From Edaphobacter lichenicola (GTDB lineage Bacteria; Acidobacteriota; Terriglobia; Terriglobales; Acidobacteriaceae), in the NCBI RefSeq assembly GCF_025264645.1, contig NZ_CP073696.1, positions 2,046,001 through 2,110,000 of the forward strand: 64,000 nt of DNA, in the 5' to 3' direction. A program made the position numbers and the translations under genes. Below the pieces are notes generated by a model. That model had not been told where the DNA came from, made no database searches, and saw only the letters and a program-made list of their open reading frames with translations. Below, piece after piece: positions 52,104-61,237 of the stretch. Position 1 is the stretch's first letter; the number at the start of each line of letters is the position of its first letter.

Positions 52104-52957
52104 GCCCCTGTCGGCTCGTTGGCAGTGTCCTTGGCCTGATTCCATAGCAGGTCCAGCTGCGATGGCGTGGAGGCCGCCAGAGCGTCCGCGCCGCCCGCGG
52201 CAGACTCCATCGCAGCGAAGCGACGGCGGAATTTTGCGTTGGTGGCACGCAGGGCGGACTCGGGATCGACCTTGAGGTGCCGGGCGAGATTGACGGCGGT
52301 GAAGAGAATATCTCCCAGCTCCCCTTCGATTGCAGCCGCAGAACTGTGTTCCGAGGAGGGGAGCAGTTCGGACTTTAGTTCGCCAATCTCCTCCTGAAGT
52401 TTGCCGAAGAGACCATCGGCATCTGGCCAGTCAAAGCCTACTTTTGCAGCGCGTGAACCGAGTTTCGCGGCCTCCATCACGGCAGGCATGGAGCGTGGGA
52501 TGTCGTCGAGCATCGAACTTTGCGAATGTGCAGACGCTTTCTTCTCGTTCTGCTTGATTTGCTCCCAGTTGCGTAACACCGCGTTTGAATCCGTCGCTTC
52601 AGCGCCGGCGAAGATATGTGGATGGCGGCGAATGAGTTTGGCGTTCAGGTTGGAAGCGACGTCTTCGATCGAAAAGTATCCCGCTTCGGAGGCCATCTGA
52701 GCGTAGAAGAGGACTTGCAGGAGGAGATCGCCAAGTTCGTCCTTTAGATCCGGCCACGCGCGACGCTCGATCGCATCGAAGACCTCATAGGTCTCTTCGA
52801 GCGTGTGCCTCTTGATGGAGTCGAAGGTTTGCTCACGGTCCCACGGGCAGCCGTTCGGAGCGCGCAGGCGCGCCATGATCGCAATGGACTCCGCGAGTGA
52901 GTCTGTGCCCGGGTGGGCGACATTCGAATCGAATTTTTCAGGGGTGGACTCGGCCAT
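52100..52957 (-). CDS. mazG: Nucleoside triphosphate pyrophosphohydrolase MazG
   Basis: 285 aa. All-alpha NTP pyrophosphatase with two MazG domains. The first starts LRAPNGCPWDREQTFDSIKRHTLEETYEVFDAI and contains the ExxE12-28ExxD metal site (EETYE and DELGDLL); the second begins near residue 170 (EEIGELKSEL and EGELGDILFTAVNLAR). It removes aberrant NTPs. No Shine-Dalgarno sequence; TAAAGT lies 6 nt before the ATG. Its stop overlaps the GNAT start. Confidence 0.95.
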   Translation of the reverse strand: MAESTPEKFDSNVAHPGTDSLAESIAIMARLRAPNGCPWDREQTFDSIKRHTLEETYEVFDAIERRAWPDLKDELGDLLLQVLFYAQMASEAGYFSIEDVASNLNAKLIRRHPHIFAGAEATDSNAVLRNWEQIKQNEKKASAHSQSSMLDDIPRSMPAVMEAAKLGSRAAKVGFDWPDADGLFGKLQEEIGELKSELLPSSEHSSAAAIEGELGDILFTAVNLARHLKVDPESALRATNAKFRRRFAAMESAAGGADALAASTPSQLDLLWNQAKDTANEPTGA

Positions 52958-52963
52958 CCTTCA

Positions 52964-52969
52964 ACTTTA
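52964..52969 (-). promoter_or_regulatory. Candidate -10 element of mazG (leaderless)
   Basis: TAAAGT on the minus strand ends 6 nt before the ATG, so the predicted +1 is the A of ATG. No -35 recognised. Confidence 0.35.
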
Positions 52970-53002
52970 CCCGATGACATCTACTTCCCCATAGCAGCCG
53001 CA

Positions 53003-53242
53003 ATGAAGTATGCTTTGCTCCATATGGCGTCAAAGCCCGAAGCAAATGCTAAGCATGGACGACGACGGAGCGGTTGGATTCTGCTCTTGATACTGCCGTA
53101 TCTTGGACTTTGTTTCCCGAAGGTCTACGCCCGCTCGCTGCCGGTCCTGTGGGGCTTTCCTTTCTTCTATTGGTATCAATTTGCATGGGTCATTGCCGCT
53201 TCTCTGCTGCTCGCGATCGTATACAAAAAACTCAAAACTTAG
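53003..53242 (+). CDS. DUF3311 small membrane protein
   Basis: 79 aa from ATG 53003; ATG 53024 is an alternative and neither has a ribosome site. The basic segment GRRRSG is followed by two hydrophobic helices (WILLLILPYLGLCF and FYWYQFAWVIAASLLLAIVY) around LWGFPFFYWYQ, the DUF3311 signature. DUF3311 proteins usually precede sodium:solute symporter genes as small subunits; no symporter is present here. Divergent from mazG. Confidence 0.78.
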   Translation: MKYALLHMASKPEANAKHGRRRSGWILLLILPYLGLCFPKVYARSLPVLWGFPFFYWYQFAWVIAASLLLAIVYKKLKT

Positions 53243-53364
53243 GTCGCGACATCGAATCGACCGGGTCTACTCTGCTCTTCGGGTTTTTTTGAGCAAAGAA
53301 CAACGCGCCCAGAGTTGCAAGCGCGTTGCGAGGAGGAAGAATTGAGGTTGGCCTAAGGTAATTG

Positions 53365-54132
53365 CTACATCTGGCCGTTCGGCCCGCTGGATGACGCCGT
53401 GGTCGGCTTGTCGGTACTCATATTTGTCATCAGCTTGATATCTACACGGCGATTTTTTGCTCGGCCGGCAGCGGTGCTATCGCTTGCAACCTGCTGATCT
53501 TTTCCTATGCCGATGAGATAGAACTTGTGGGGTGGGATGTTGTACTTCGACGAAAGATAGTTGACAACCGCATCGGCCCGTCGCTGGCTCAGCTGGTAGT
53601 TGTATGCTGCATCACCGACTGAGTCGGTGCCGCCGGTCACTTCAAGAATGTAACCGCGAGTGTTGGTCAAATTTGCAGCCAGATCATCAAGCTCTTTTTT
53701 ATCGGAAGACGTCAAAACATACTTGTCGAAGCCAAAGGTCACGCTGACGTCGGAGAGTTGCTTGTAGTTGTCGAGGTTGGCGACTACGCCGCTCAAGCTA
53801 TCGACGCGGTTGTAAGCTTCCTGCGCGGAGTGATTGGCAGCATCGGCGGATTGACCAGCAGCTAACGCATGCTGGTCCGCAGTGTTGGCGGCGCTCTGTG
53901 CCCCGGCAATGCCGGTCTTCGCTCGCTCGTCGGTGTCGACGATGTTGCGGTGATCTGCAGCGGTCTTCGTATCGAGGTCGTTCGTCTGTTGAATAATGGG
54001 AGCCGTCTGCGATTTTACGTAATTCTTAGTCGAGCATCCGACCGTGAAGGTAAGCGCGAGAGCACTGGCGAGGGCAGCCGTACAGGCAGACTTCATTTTT
54101 ATATTTGAATGTATTGAACTTGTCGTACTCAT
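53365..54132 (-). CDS. OmpA family peptidoglycan-binding lipoprotein
   Basis: 255 aa. ATG 54132 has GGGAGAG 8 nt upstream. Lipobox FTVGC near Cys33. Residues 35-120 form an Ala/Gln/Asp-rich helical stalk (coiled-coil-like, with TADQHALAAGQSADAANHSA), then an OmpA domain (about 128-240): VTFGFDKYVLT, GYILEVTGGTDSVGDAAYN, LSQRRADAVVNYL and GRAKNRRVDIKL, which holds the peptidoglycan-binding Asp and Arg. A Pal-like outer-membrane anchor. Confidence 0.92.
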   Translation of the reverse strand: MSTTSSIHSNIKMKSACTAALASALALTFTVGCSTKNYVKSQTAPIIQQTNDLDTKTAADHRNIVDTDERAKTGIAGAQSAANTADQHALAAGQSADAANHSAQEAYNRVDSLSGVVANLDNYKQLSDVSVTFGFDKYVLTSSDKKELDDLAANLTNTRGYILEVTGGTDSVGDAAYNYQLSQRRADAVVNYLSSKYNIPPHKFYLIGIGKDQQVASDSTAAGRAKNRRVDIKLMTNMSTDKPTTASSSGPNGQM

Positions 54133-54379
54133 TGATTCACTCTCCCGAGTTGTAGGTGCTGCAACGGACAGTTAGATGCAATCCGCTGGCCAAAACGCTT
54201 CCTAAGCTCAACTTATTTATTTACATAAACTTACACAACAATAACTAGGCACGTTTGTGCTTAAGGGATTGCATGCCTGGAACTTTTGTTGTGTTCTAGC
54301 GTCAAATCTACTGAGCAAAGCTATGCACAGTGCAGCCTGCGGGTTGCGTCTACACTGAGACGCAAGCCCTGATATTGGC

Positions 54380-56365
54380 ATGGATCTTCATCAGAAAATT
54401 CGAACACTCCCTACTCAGCCGGGCTGTTATCTCTATAAAAATGCTGAAGGAGAGGTTATCTACGTCGGCAAGGCGAAGAACCTCCGAGCCCGCGTGCGCT
54501 CCTATTTTTTGGAGGCCTCTCAAGCAAACGCGAAGACCGGGTCGCTCATGCGCGAGGCCGTCGATGTGGAATACATCACGGTTGCGAACGAACATGAGGC
54601 GCTGGCATTGGAAAACAACCTCATCAAACAGAAGAAGCCGCGCTTCAACATCCTTCTTCGCGACGACAAGACCTATCCGTACATCAAGTTGACGATGAAC
54701 GACCGTTATCCCAAGGTCTTTGTAACCCGAAGGCTGCGCAAAGACGGAGGCGCCTACTTCGGTCCGTATTTTCCGGGCAACCTTGCCTACCGGCTGGTCG
54801 ACCTGATTCATCGTAGCTTTTTGATTCCAAGCTGCAAGGTCGATCTGTCCCGCTATCATCCGCGAGCTTGTCTGCAGTACTACATCAAGCGTTGCCTCGG
54901 CCCTTGCCTGGAAGGCTTGACTACGCCGGAGAGCTACCGAGAGACCATTCGCGATGTACAGCTCTTTTTGGAAGGGCGGCCGAATGAACTTGAACAATCG
55001 TTGACGAAGCGCATGGAGGCTGCCGCCGAAGCAGAGCAGTTCGAAATGGCAGCGCGTTTGCGAGACCAGATTGTTACCGTGCACCAGATGCAGGATAAGC
55101 AACGCATGGCGACGACCGACAACGAGGATGCGGACGTCTTTGGCTACCACTACGAGAACGAGATGCTGGCGGTGAACCTCTTTCATATGCGCAGCGGCAA
55201 GATCGTGGATCGTCGCGATTTTTTCTGGGAGGATCTGCCGGAGTCGTTACTGGATGCTGCGACCGACGCTGTTGCGGAAGCGGATGAGTTGGAGGCTATG
55301 CCTCGTATCGAGCCAGACCCTGCAGCTCCGGCTCCCGAGATTGGAGAAGGCATTCCAGTAGTGCAACACTCGGCGGTGTCTGAGCCTGGAGGGACATTTA
55401 GTCCGGCAGTATTTTTCTCAGCATTGTTGAAGCAGCTTTATCTGGATCAAAGCTATGTGCCGCGATCGATCCTTGTACCAGTTGAATTTCCCGATCGCGC
55501 GCTGCTGGCGGAGATTTTGACCGAGCGTACCAGTAAGCGCATCGAAATTCTTGCGCCGCAGCGAGGGGAAAAACGTTCGCTCGTTGATCTTGTTTGCCAG
55601 AACGCGAAGCAGTCCTACGATCAGCGCTTTCGCGTTCTGCAGCCGGGGATGAAGGCCATCCAGGAGGCTTTGCAGGACGCGCTTACGCTGGAAGAGTTGC
55701 CGCGGCGCATCGAGTGCTTTGATATTTCTCACATTCAGGGTGCCGAGACGGTCGCCTCCATGGTGGTGTGGGAGGATGGCGCAATGAAGAAGGCAGACTA
55801 TCGCAAGTTTCAGGTAAAGACCGTCACGGGTGTCGATGACTTTGCCAGCATGCGCGAGGTGATTCAGCGCCGCTACAAGCGGCTCCAGGAAGACAAGAAG
55901 CCATTCCCTTCTCTCATCCTGATTGATGGTGGCCTGGGCCAGTTGCATGCGGCGTACTCTGCGCTGGAAGAGATTGGCGTTACGCTGCAGCCATTGGCGT
56001 CGATCGCGAAGCGGGAGGAGATCATCTACGTGTACGGACAGGAGAATGAGCCGGTTGTGCTGGACCGTCGCTCGCCTGTTCTTCACCTGATGCAGAAGAT
56101 CCGAGATGAAAGCCATCGATTCGCTGTGACCTACCATCGCAAGCGACGTCAGATGCGCGACCGCGATAGCGAGCTGCTCTCCATCCCCGGAGTTGGGCCT
56201 AGAACGCGTCAGCGATTGATTGAACACTTCGGAAGCGTTCGCGGCATCAAACAGGCTGGATCGGATGCACTGACTGCAGTCGTGAATGCAGCCACCGCCG
56301 AGCGCATTCGCAAGTACTTCGAGGCTGAGGCTGCAGAGAAGTCTGTACTCCCGGTACTGAGTTAA
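54380..56365 (+). CDS. uvrC: Excinuclease ABC subunit UvrC
   Basis: 661 aa. GIY-YIG 3'-nuclease domain at the N-terminus (PGCYLYKNAEGEVIYVGKAK), UVR domain near 205-240 (EAAAEAEQFEMAARLRDQI), RNase H-like 5'-nuclease domain from about 440 (IECFDISHIQGAETVASMVV, ILIDGGLGQL with the Asp ligands) and a C-terminal helix-hairpin-helix (LLSIPGVGPRTRQRLIEHFGS). A Pro/Ala/Glu-rich insert lies near 305-335. It incises damaged DNA with UvrB. Confidence 0.96.
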   Translation: MDLHQKIRTLPTQPGCYLYKNAEGEVIYVGKAKNLRARVRSYFLEASQANAKTGSLMREAVDVEYITVANEHEALALENNLIKQKKPRFNILLRDDKTYPYIKLTMNDRYPKVFVTRRLRKDGGAYFGPYFPGNLAYRLVDLIHRSFLIPSCKVDLSRYHPRACLQYYIKRCLGPCLEGLTTPESYRETIRDVQLFLEGRPNELEQSLTKRMEAAAEAEQFEMAARLRDQIVTVHQMQDKQRMATTDNEDADVFGYHYENEMLAVNLFHMRSGKIVDRRDFFWEDLPESLLDAATDAVAEADELEAMPRIEPDPAAPAPEIGEGIPVVQHSAVSEPGGTFSPAVFFSALLKQLYLDQSYVPRSILVPVEFPDRALLAEILTERTSKRIEILAPQRGEKRSLVDLVCQNAKQSYDQRFRVLQPGMKAIQEALQDALTLEELPRRIECFDISHIQGAETVASMVVWEDGAMKKADYRKFQVKTVTGVDDFASMREVIQRRYKRLQEDKKPFPSLILIDGGLGQLHAAYSALEEIGVTLQPLASIAKREEIIYVYGQENEPVVLDRRSPVLHLMQKIRDESHRFAVTYHRKRRQMRDRDSELLSIPGVGPRTRQRLIEHFGSVRGIKQAGSDALTAVVNAATAERIRKYFEAEAAEKSVLPVLS

Positions 56366-56382
56366 CCGCGATAACTCTCAAT

Positions 56383-57288
56383 TTAGTATTGGCTACTCGT
56401 GTCAGACACCGGGACGGCACCGCCAGTTTTGAATGTGTTGCATGCGGCGATGGTTCCCTCCTGCAATCCACGTTTGAACCAACCCACACGTTGCGCCGAA
56501 GTGCCATGGGTAAAACTCTCAGGGCTCACCGTTCCACGCTGCATGCGCTGGATATGATCGTCTCCAACGGAAGCGGCAGCTTGCATGCCAGCAGAGATGT
56601 CTGCATCGTGAATGATGTTGCGCTGCGCGGTGCTATGCGCCCATACGCCTGCGAGGCAGTCTGCCTGAAGTTCAAGATCGACGGAGAGACGATTACGCTG
56701 TGAAGGGTTTTGCGCTGACAGATTTTGTACCTGCGCTTCGATCCCTAAGAGATCCTGCACATGGTGGCCAAGTTCATGAGCCACGACGTACGCTTGAGCA
56801 AAGTCTGCATTGGAGCCCCCGAGACGGCGAAGTTCGTTCCAGAAACTCAGGTCGATATAGACCTTTTCATCTGCGGGACAATAAAAAGGGCCTGTCTGCG
56901 ACTGCGCAACGCCGCAACCTGATCGGGTGTAATCGCGAAAGAGAACCAGCTTCGAGCGTTGATAGTTTTTTCCGGTTTGCTCCGGTAGAAGGGTCGCCCA
57001 GGTCTTCTGAACATCGTCGAGCGTCCACGAGACAAGCTGCGCCGCGCGATCCTCCTGAGGTGAGACCGCTCTGGGCCCAGAGGGTGCCATGCTCTGTGAG
57101 GTCTGGGACGGTGCTGCGCTGTGCCCGGAGAGGTAGCTGCCGATGTAATTTCTTCCAGTTACCAGGCTGATGATCAGCAGGAACAGAAAACCGACGATGC
57201 CGAGACCTCCGCCGCTGAAGCCACCGCCCCCTGAGGAGCCGCGTCGGTCCTCGATGTCGCCACTTAGTCCACCAGGCGTCCAATCCAT
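56383..57288 (-). CDS. Neutral zinc metallopeptidase (YpfJ family)
   Basis: 301 aa. Polar Gly-rich N-terminus (SGGGGFSGGG), one membrane helix (about 29-45), then the peptidase domain: LVLFRDYTRSGCGVAQSQTGPFYCP with the paired Cys, YIDLSFW, and the zinc site HELGHHVQ with a distal Asp/Glu ligand in ELQADCLAGVW. The C-terminus FTHGTSAQRVGWFKRG is typical. Probably a periplasmic or membrane-bound peptidase of unknown substrate. Convergent with uvrC (17-nt gap). Confidence 0.92.
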   Translation of the reverse strand: MDWTPGGLSGDIEDRRGSSGGGGFSGGGLGIVGFLFLLIISLVTGRNYIGSYLSGHSAAPSQTSQSMAPSGPRAVSPQEDRAAQLVSWTLDDVQKTWATLLPEQTGKNYQRSKLVLFRDYTRSGCGVAQSQTGPFYCPADEKVYIDLSFWNELRRLGGSNADFAQAYVVAHELGHHVQDLLGIEAQVQNLSAQNPSQRNRLSVDLELQADCLAGVWAHSTAQRNIIHDADISAGMQAAASVGDDHIQRMQRGTVSPESFTHGTSAQRVGWFKRGLQEGTIAACNTFKTGGAVPVSDTSSQY

Positions 57289-57503
57289 AGTTTGCTCCTG
57301 TGATTTCGTCTCTATCTTATAAGCGCAATGTCGTATCGCTTGCCAATTTGAAGGAGGAATTTCACGTTTTTATAGGCTCAACTATCGGCTCCTCCCCTGC
57401 TGCATGCAGATGATCGGGTGCGATGGGGATAGATTGTCGTGATTTGAATAGCCTTTTCGTAGTTGCGGAGTCGTGGCGAAGTTGTGCTACTCTCCGTGAA
57501 CCG

Positions 57504-58859
57504 ATGCCGGAATCACAGACCGAACTTCCACGCGTTCTGAACGCATCTCACGCAACGTCCATCGTTGTCGGCATCATTATTGGCAGCGGAATCTTTCTGG
57601 TGCCGCGCGAGATGATGGCAGCGGTCGGTTCTTCTCGGACCGTCTATGCGGTATGGATCGTCGGCGGTCTCCTTTCTCTATTTGGTGCGATGACCTATGC
57701 AGAGATAGCTGCTGCACGACCGCGATATGGCGGCGAGTACGCTTTTCTCCGCGAGGCATACGGCGATCTTGCTGGCTTCCTCTACATGTGGACTCAAATA
57801 ACGGTTGCCAAACCTGCGTCGCTGGCGACCATCGCTGCCGGTCTGGCTCGCGTCCTTGGGACCTTCGCGATCTTCAGCTCCTTCGCACGACCGGCTTTTT
57901 TTCATCTGTCCTGGGGGCAGATCTTTGCCATTGCGATGACCTGGATGATTGCCGGTCTCAATATCGTCGGGACACGCAGGTCTGCCAATGTGCAGCTTCT
58001 GTTGACTTGGTTAAAGGGTCTTTTGATTGTTGTGATCGCCGGTTTCTGCTTTGGAGCTGCGGGGAGTCACGGGTCCTGGAATAACTTTGCGACTGACTTC
58101 ACCGGCGCACGTGGCGGCTTCTCCGGATTCATGATCGCGCTGGTCGCAGCGTTATGGGCCTACGACGGATGGAGTGATGTTGTGACCATGGCTGGGGAGG
58201 TTCAGCGTCCACAACGCAGCATGCCGCTGGCACTCGTGGGCGGAGTCGCTATCGTCGGCGCGCTCTATATGCTAACCAATGCGGCCATTCAATACGTACT
58301 GCCTGCGGGAGTGATCGCCACTTCAGAACGTCCTGCTGCCGATGCAATGCGCCTGGTTGCAGGACAGTGGGGAGCTACGCTTGTCTCGATCGGCATGGCA
58401 GTTAGTATCGGCGCGACATTTGTCGGATCATCGCTGTCTGGAGCGCGAGTTCCATTCGCAGCCGCCCGCGATGGGCTATTTTTCAAGCAACTGGCGCATG
58501 TTCATCCGCGATTTCACACACCGTCCACGGCACTCATTCTCCAGGCGGTTCTGAGTTCCCTGTTGCTGCTTGCGATTGGCAGGTTCCAGGCACTTTTTTC
58601 GTTGGCAATCTTCGGCGAATGGCTTTTTTATGCCTTAACCGCCAGCACCATCTTCGTCTTCCGGCGCCGCGACCCCGATGCATCGCGACCGTACAGCATA
58701 TGGGGTTACCCCATACTGCCTGCCCTATTCATTCTCGCAGCGGCGGTCTTGCTGGTCTTTTCCTTCGCAGACCAGCCGCAGAACTCCCTTGTCGGGACAG
58801 CCATCATTCTGCTCGGAGTTCCGCTGCATCTTTTGTTGCGGCGAAGACCGACGAGCTAA
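57504..58859 (+). CDS. APC family amino acid permease (LAT-like)
   Basis: 451 aa from ATG 57504. About 12 membrane segments. IIIGSGIFLVPREM is the conserved GSGIF substrate-binding loop in TM1, and ARPRYGGEYAFLREAYG is the intracellular loop; AYDGWSDV in TM6 matches eukaryotic-type LAT/b0,+ relatives. Probable amino acid uptake or exchange. Its TAA overlaps the TAG of glgA (CTAA), so the genes are convergent. A longer start at 57423 lacks support. Confidence 0.9.
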   Translation: MPESQTELPRVLNASHATSIVVGIIIGSGIFLVPREMMAAVGSSRTVYAVWIVGGLLSLFGAMTYAEIAAARPRYGGEYAFLREAYGDLAGFLYMWTQITVAKPASLATIAAGLARVLGTFAIFSSFARPAFFHLSWGQIFAIAMTWMIAGLNIVGTRRSANVQLLLTWLKGLLIVVIAGFCFGAAGSHGSWNNFATDFTGARGGFSGFMIALVAALWAYDGWSDVVTMAGEVQRPQRSMPLALVGGVAIVGALYMLTNAAIQYVLPAGVIATSERPAADAMRLVAGQWGATLVSIGMAVSIGATFVGSSLSGARVPFAAARDGLFFKQLAHVHPRFHTPSTALILQAVLSSLLLLAIGRFQALFSLAIFGEWLFYALTASTIFVFRRRDPDASRPYSIWGYPILPALFILAAAVLLVFSFADQPQNSLVGTAIILLGVPLHLLLRRRPTS

Positions 58860-60304
58860 TTACGGTTCTCGATGACTCGTTCATAGACGCGAACGTACTC
58901 GCCGGCTGGCTTGTCCCAGGAAAAGTCCTGCGCCATGCCACGCTCCATCATCGTCTTCCACTCAGCCTTGTTTCGGAAGGTTCCAAGGGCTCGTTGCAGG
59001 GCAGCAAGCAAGGCAGACGAGTCGTACCCCCAGAATTTGAAGCCATTGCCGCCGCCGGAGGGCTGCTCATCGATCGTGTCGTCAAGGCCGCCAGTCGCTC
59101 GCACGACAGGAATGGTGCCATACTTCAAACTGTGGATCTGCCCCAGACCGCCCGGTTCGTACCGCGATGGCATCAGGAAGATGTCGGCACCCGCTTCGAT
59201 CTTGTGAGCCATTACATCGTCGAATTTTATCTGGACACGTAACTTGTCAGGATGGCGATTCGCAATCTCGACGAGCACGCGCTCGTAGTACTCTTCTCCG
59301 GTGCCGAGTATCACCATCACCATGTCTTCGTTGACCAACCGATCCATGATGTCGACGATGAAGTCGAAGCCCTTCTGGGTTGCGAGTCTGGAGACGACTC
59401 CAATGATGGCGGTTTCGTCACCGATTCCTTCCAAGCCATAGGCGTGGAGTAGATCGCGCCGACACTCTTTCTTCCCTGCGAGGTTTTCGGCTGAGTAGTG
59501 CGCTGCAATATGGGGGTCAGTGGCTGGATTCCACTCCTCATAGTCAATACCGTTGAGGATGCCGAAGAGATCGCCGCTACGTTGGCGCAAAACGCTGTCG
59601 AGCCCATTGCCGAACTCTGCCGTTTGAATCTCCTCGACATATTTGCGGCTAACGGTCGTAATGGCGTCGGAGTATACGATGCCACCTTTGAGGAAATCCA
59701 CCGTGTTGTAGTGTTCGAGCTTGTCGGGAGTGAACATGTTCCATGGTAGTAGCAGCTTTTCCATCGTCTCGGGTGGAAACCAACCCTGGTATCCGGCGTT
59801 GTGAATGGTTAATACAGCCGGCACATGACGAAGCATCGGATCGAAATAGTAGACGGACCGAAGCATGACCGGAACCATCGATGCTTGCCAGTCGTGCACA
59901 TGAAATACGTCTGGGACGCCAATAATCTTCGATGCCTCAATGACCGCACGACAGAACAAACCAAAGCGTTCCGCGTTGTCGGGATAACCACCGGAGGGTG
60001 TGCCATAGAAGTTTTCACGGTCGAATAACTCCGCGCAATCGACGAAATAAGTCTGTACTCCCTCCGCTACTCCCCCATCCAAGATGCGGACGAACCGGTT
60101 ATAGGATGGAAACGGGATGGTCACGCTGGACAGCACCACGGTTGGATTGGGAACAGCCTTCGCAACCTGGCGGTAGTACGGAACGAAGACGCTGGTGCGG
60201 TGGCCGAGTTTAGCCAATGCCTTCGGGAGAGAGCTCACTACATCGGCCATCCCACCCGTCTTGGCCCAGGGGGCACACTCCGCTGCTGCAAAAACAATAT
60301 GCAT
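58856..60304 (-). CDS. glgA: Glycogen synthase GlgA
   Basis: 482 aa from ATG 60304, with AAAGGA 9 nt upstream; a TTG nine codons earlier also exists. Transfers glucose from ADP-glucose to alpha-1,4-glucan. The KTGG motif (WAKTGGMADVV) binds ADP-glucose, with HVHDWQASMVPV and, in the C-terminal GT-B domain, MPSRYEPGGLGQIHSLKYGTIPVVRATGGL. Standalone here, without glgB/C/P neighbours. Probably also supplies storage glycogen. Confidence 0.95.
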   Translation of the reverse strand: MHIVFAAAECAPWAKTGGMADVVSSLPKALAKLGHRTSVFVPYYRQVAKAVPNPTVVLSSVTIPFPSYNRFVRILDGGVAEGVQTYFVDCAELFDRENFYGTPSGGYPDNAERFGLFCRAVIEASKIIGVPDVFHVHDWQASMVPVMLRSVYYFDPMLRHVPAVLTIHNAGYQGWFPPETMEKLLLPWNMFTPDKLEHYNTVDFLKGGIVYSDAITTVSRKYVEEIQTAEFGNGLDSVLRQRSGDLFGILNGIDYEEWNPATDPHIAAHYSAENLAGKKECRRDLLHAYGLEGIGDETAIIGVVSRLATQKGFDFIVDIMDRLVNEDMVMVILGTGEEYYERVLVEIANRHPDKLRVQIKFDDVMAHKIEAGADIFLMPSRYEPGGLGQIHSLKYGTIPVVRATGGLDDTIDEQPSGGGNGFKFWGYDSSALLAALQRALGTFRNKAEWKTMMERGMAQDFSWDKPAGEYVRVYERVIENRN

Positions 60305-60376
60305 ACTGTCGTCCTTTATCTTTCCAGCCAAACCGTTAGTCTATAGAAGAGCACATGAAGAATCCGCAAACATTGG

Positions 60377-61204
60377 ATGCAGATGAAGCATAAGCCGAAG
60401 CTGGGGCAGAATTTTTTGGTCGATGACTCCGCCCGCCATGCCATCGTGGACGCTCTTGGTGATCTTAGCAAGCGCACCGTGATCGAGATCGGCCCGGGCC
60501 ATGGAGCGATTACCGAAATCCTCGCATCACGCTGCCGCAAGTTGTTCGCGCTGGAACTCGACCGGGGGCTAGCGGCAGAGCTGACCTTTCGTTTTCGCGA
60601 TCAGGCACAGGTACAAATCGTCGAAGTTGATGTTCTCAAAGCGGACTTTCGTGCGCTCATTCCTGCAGGGGAGTCGGCGGATGTTATTGGCAATCTGCCG
60701 TACTACATCACGTCGGACATTCTGCTGAAGCTGTTTGCTGCGGGCAGCGCTGGATTGATTGATAGAGCTGTACTCATGATGCAACGCGAGGTGGCGGACC
60801 GTGTCTCCGCGGAACCTGGAGTTCGTGATTATGGTTTGCTCTCCGCCACCGCACAGATGAATGCGCAGGTTGACCACCTCTTCACGTTGCCGCCGTCCGC
60901 GTTTTCGCCGCCGCCGGAGGTCTACTCCACCGTTTTGCGGATGCACTTCGCGCCGCGGTTTACAGAGTTGGGCGTCGATCCAAATGGGTTCAACAACTTC
61001 TTAAAGCGATGCTTCGCGCAAAAACGGAAGACCCTGCAAAACAACCTTCGCGCCGCAGGGTACTCTGCGGAACAGCTCATCGAGGCATGGCCTGGAACCA
61101 TCCCTGCACAGTCCCGTGCTGAATCGTTAGCGTTAGAGCTGATGGCTGAACTCTATCGTTCCTTGTTGGACATTGATCTGCCAGCGGAGAACGCGTCAAA
61201 GTAG
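60377..61204 (+). CDS. rsmA: 16S rRNA (adenine1518-N6/adenine1519-N6)-dimethyltransferase RsmA
   Basis: 275 aa. N-terminus PKLGQNFLVDDSARHAIVD, then IEIGPGHGAITEIL (SAM motif I), LELDRGLA, and the NLPYYITSDIL motif typical of KsgA/RsmA. It dimethylates the two adenines of the 3' terminal hairpin of 16S rRNA. The C-terminal domain (LKRCFAQKRKTLQNNLRAAG) is present. Divergent from glgA. The third codon is another ATG, so the start is uncertain by two residues. Confidence 0.95.
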   Translation: MQMKHKPKLGQNFLVDDSARHAIVDALGDLSKRTVIEIGPGHGAITEILASRCRKLFALELDRGLAAELTFRFRDQAQVQIVEVDVLKADFRALIPAGESADVIGNLPYYITSDILLKLFAAGSAGLIDRAVLMMQREVADRVSAEPGVRDYGLLSATAQMNAQVDHLFTLPPSAFSPPPEVYSTVLRMHFAPRFTELGVDPNGFNNFLKRCFAQKRKTLQNNLRAAGYSAEQLIEAWPGTIPAQSRAESLALELMAELYRSLLDIDLPAENASK

Positions 61205-61237
61205 GCGCTCGCAATCCAATTTTCTACAGCAGAGACT

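Noticed and set aside
54350..55186. 278-codon minus frame over the uvrC start
   Set aside because: Antisense to UvrC, which has all expected domains.
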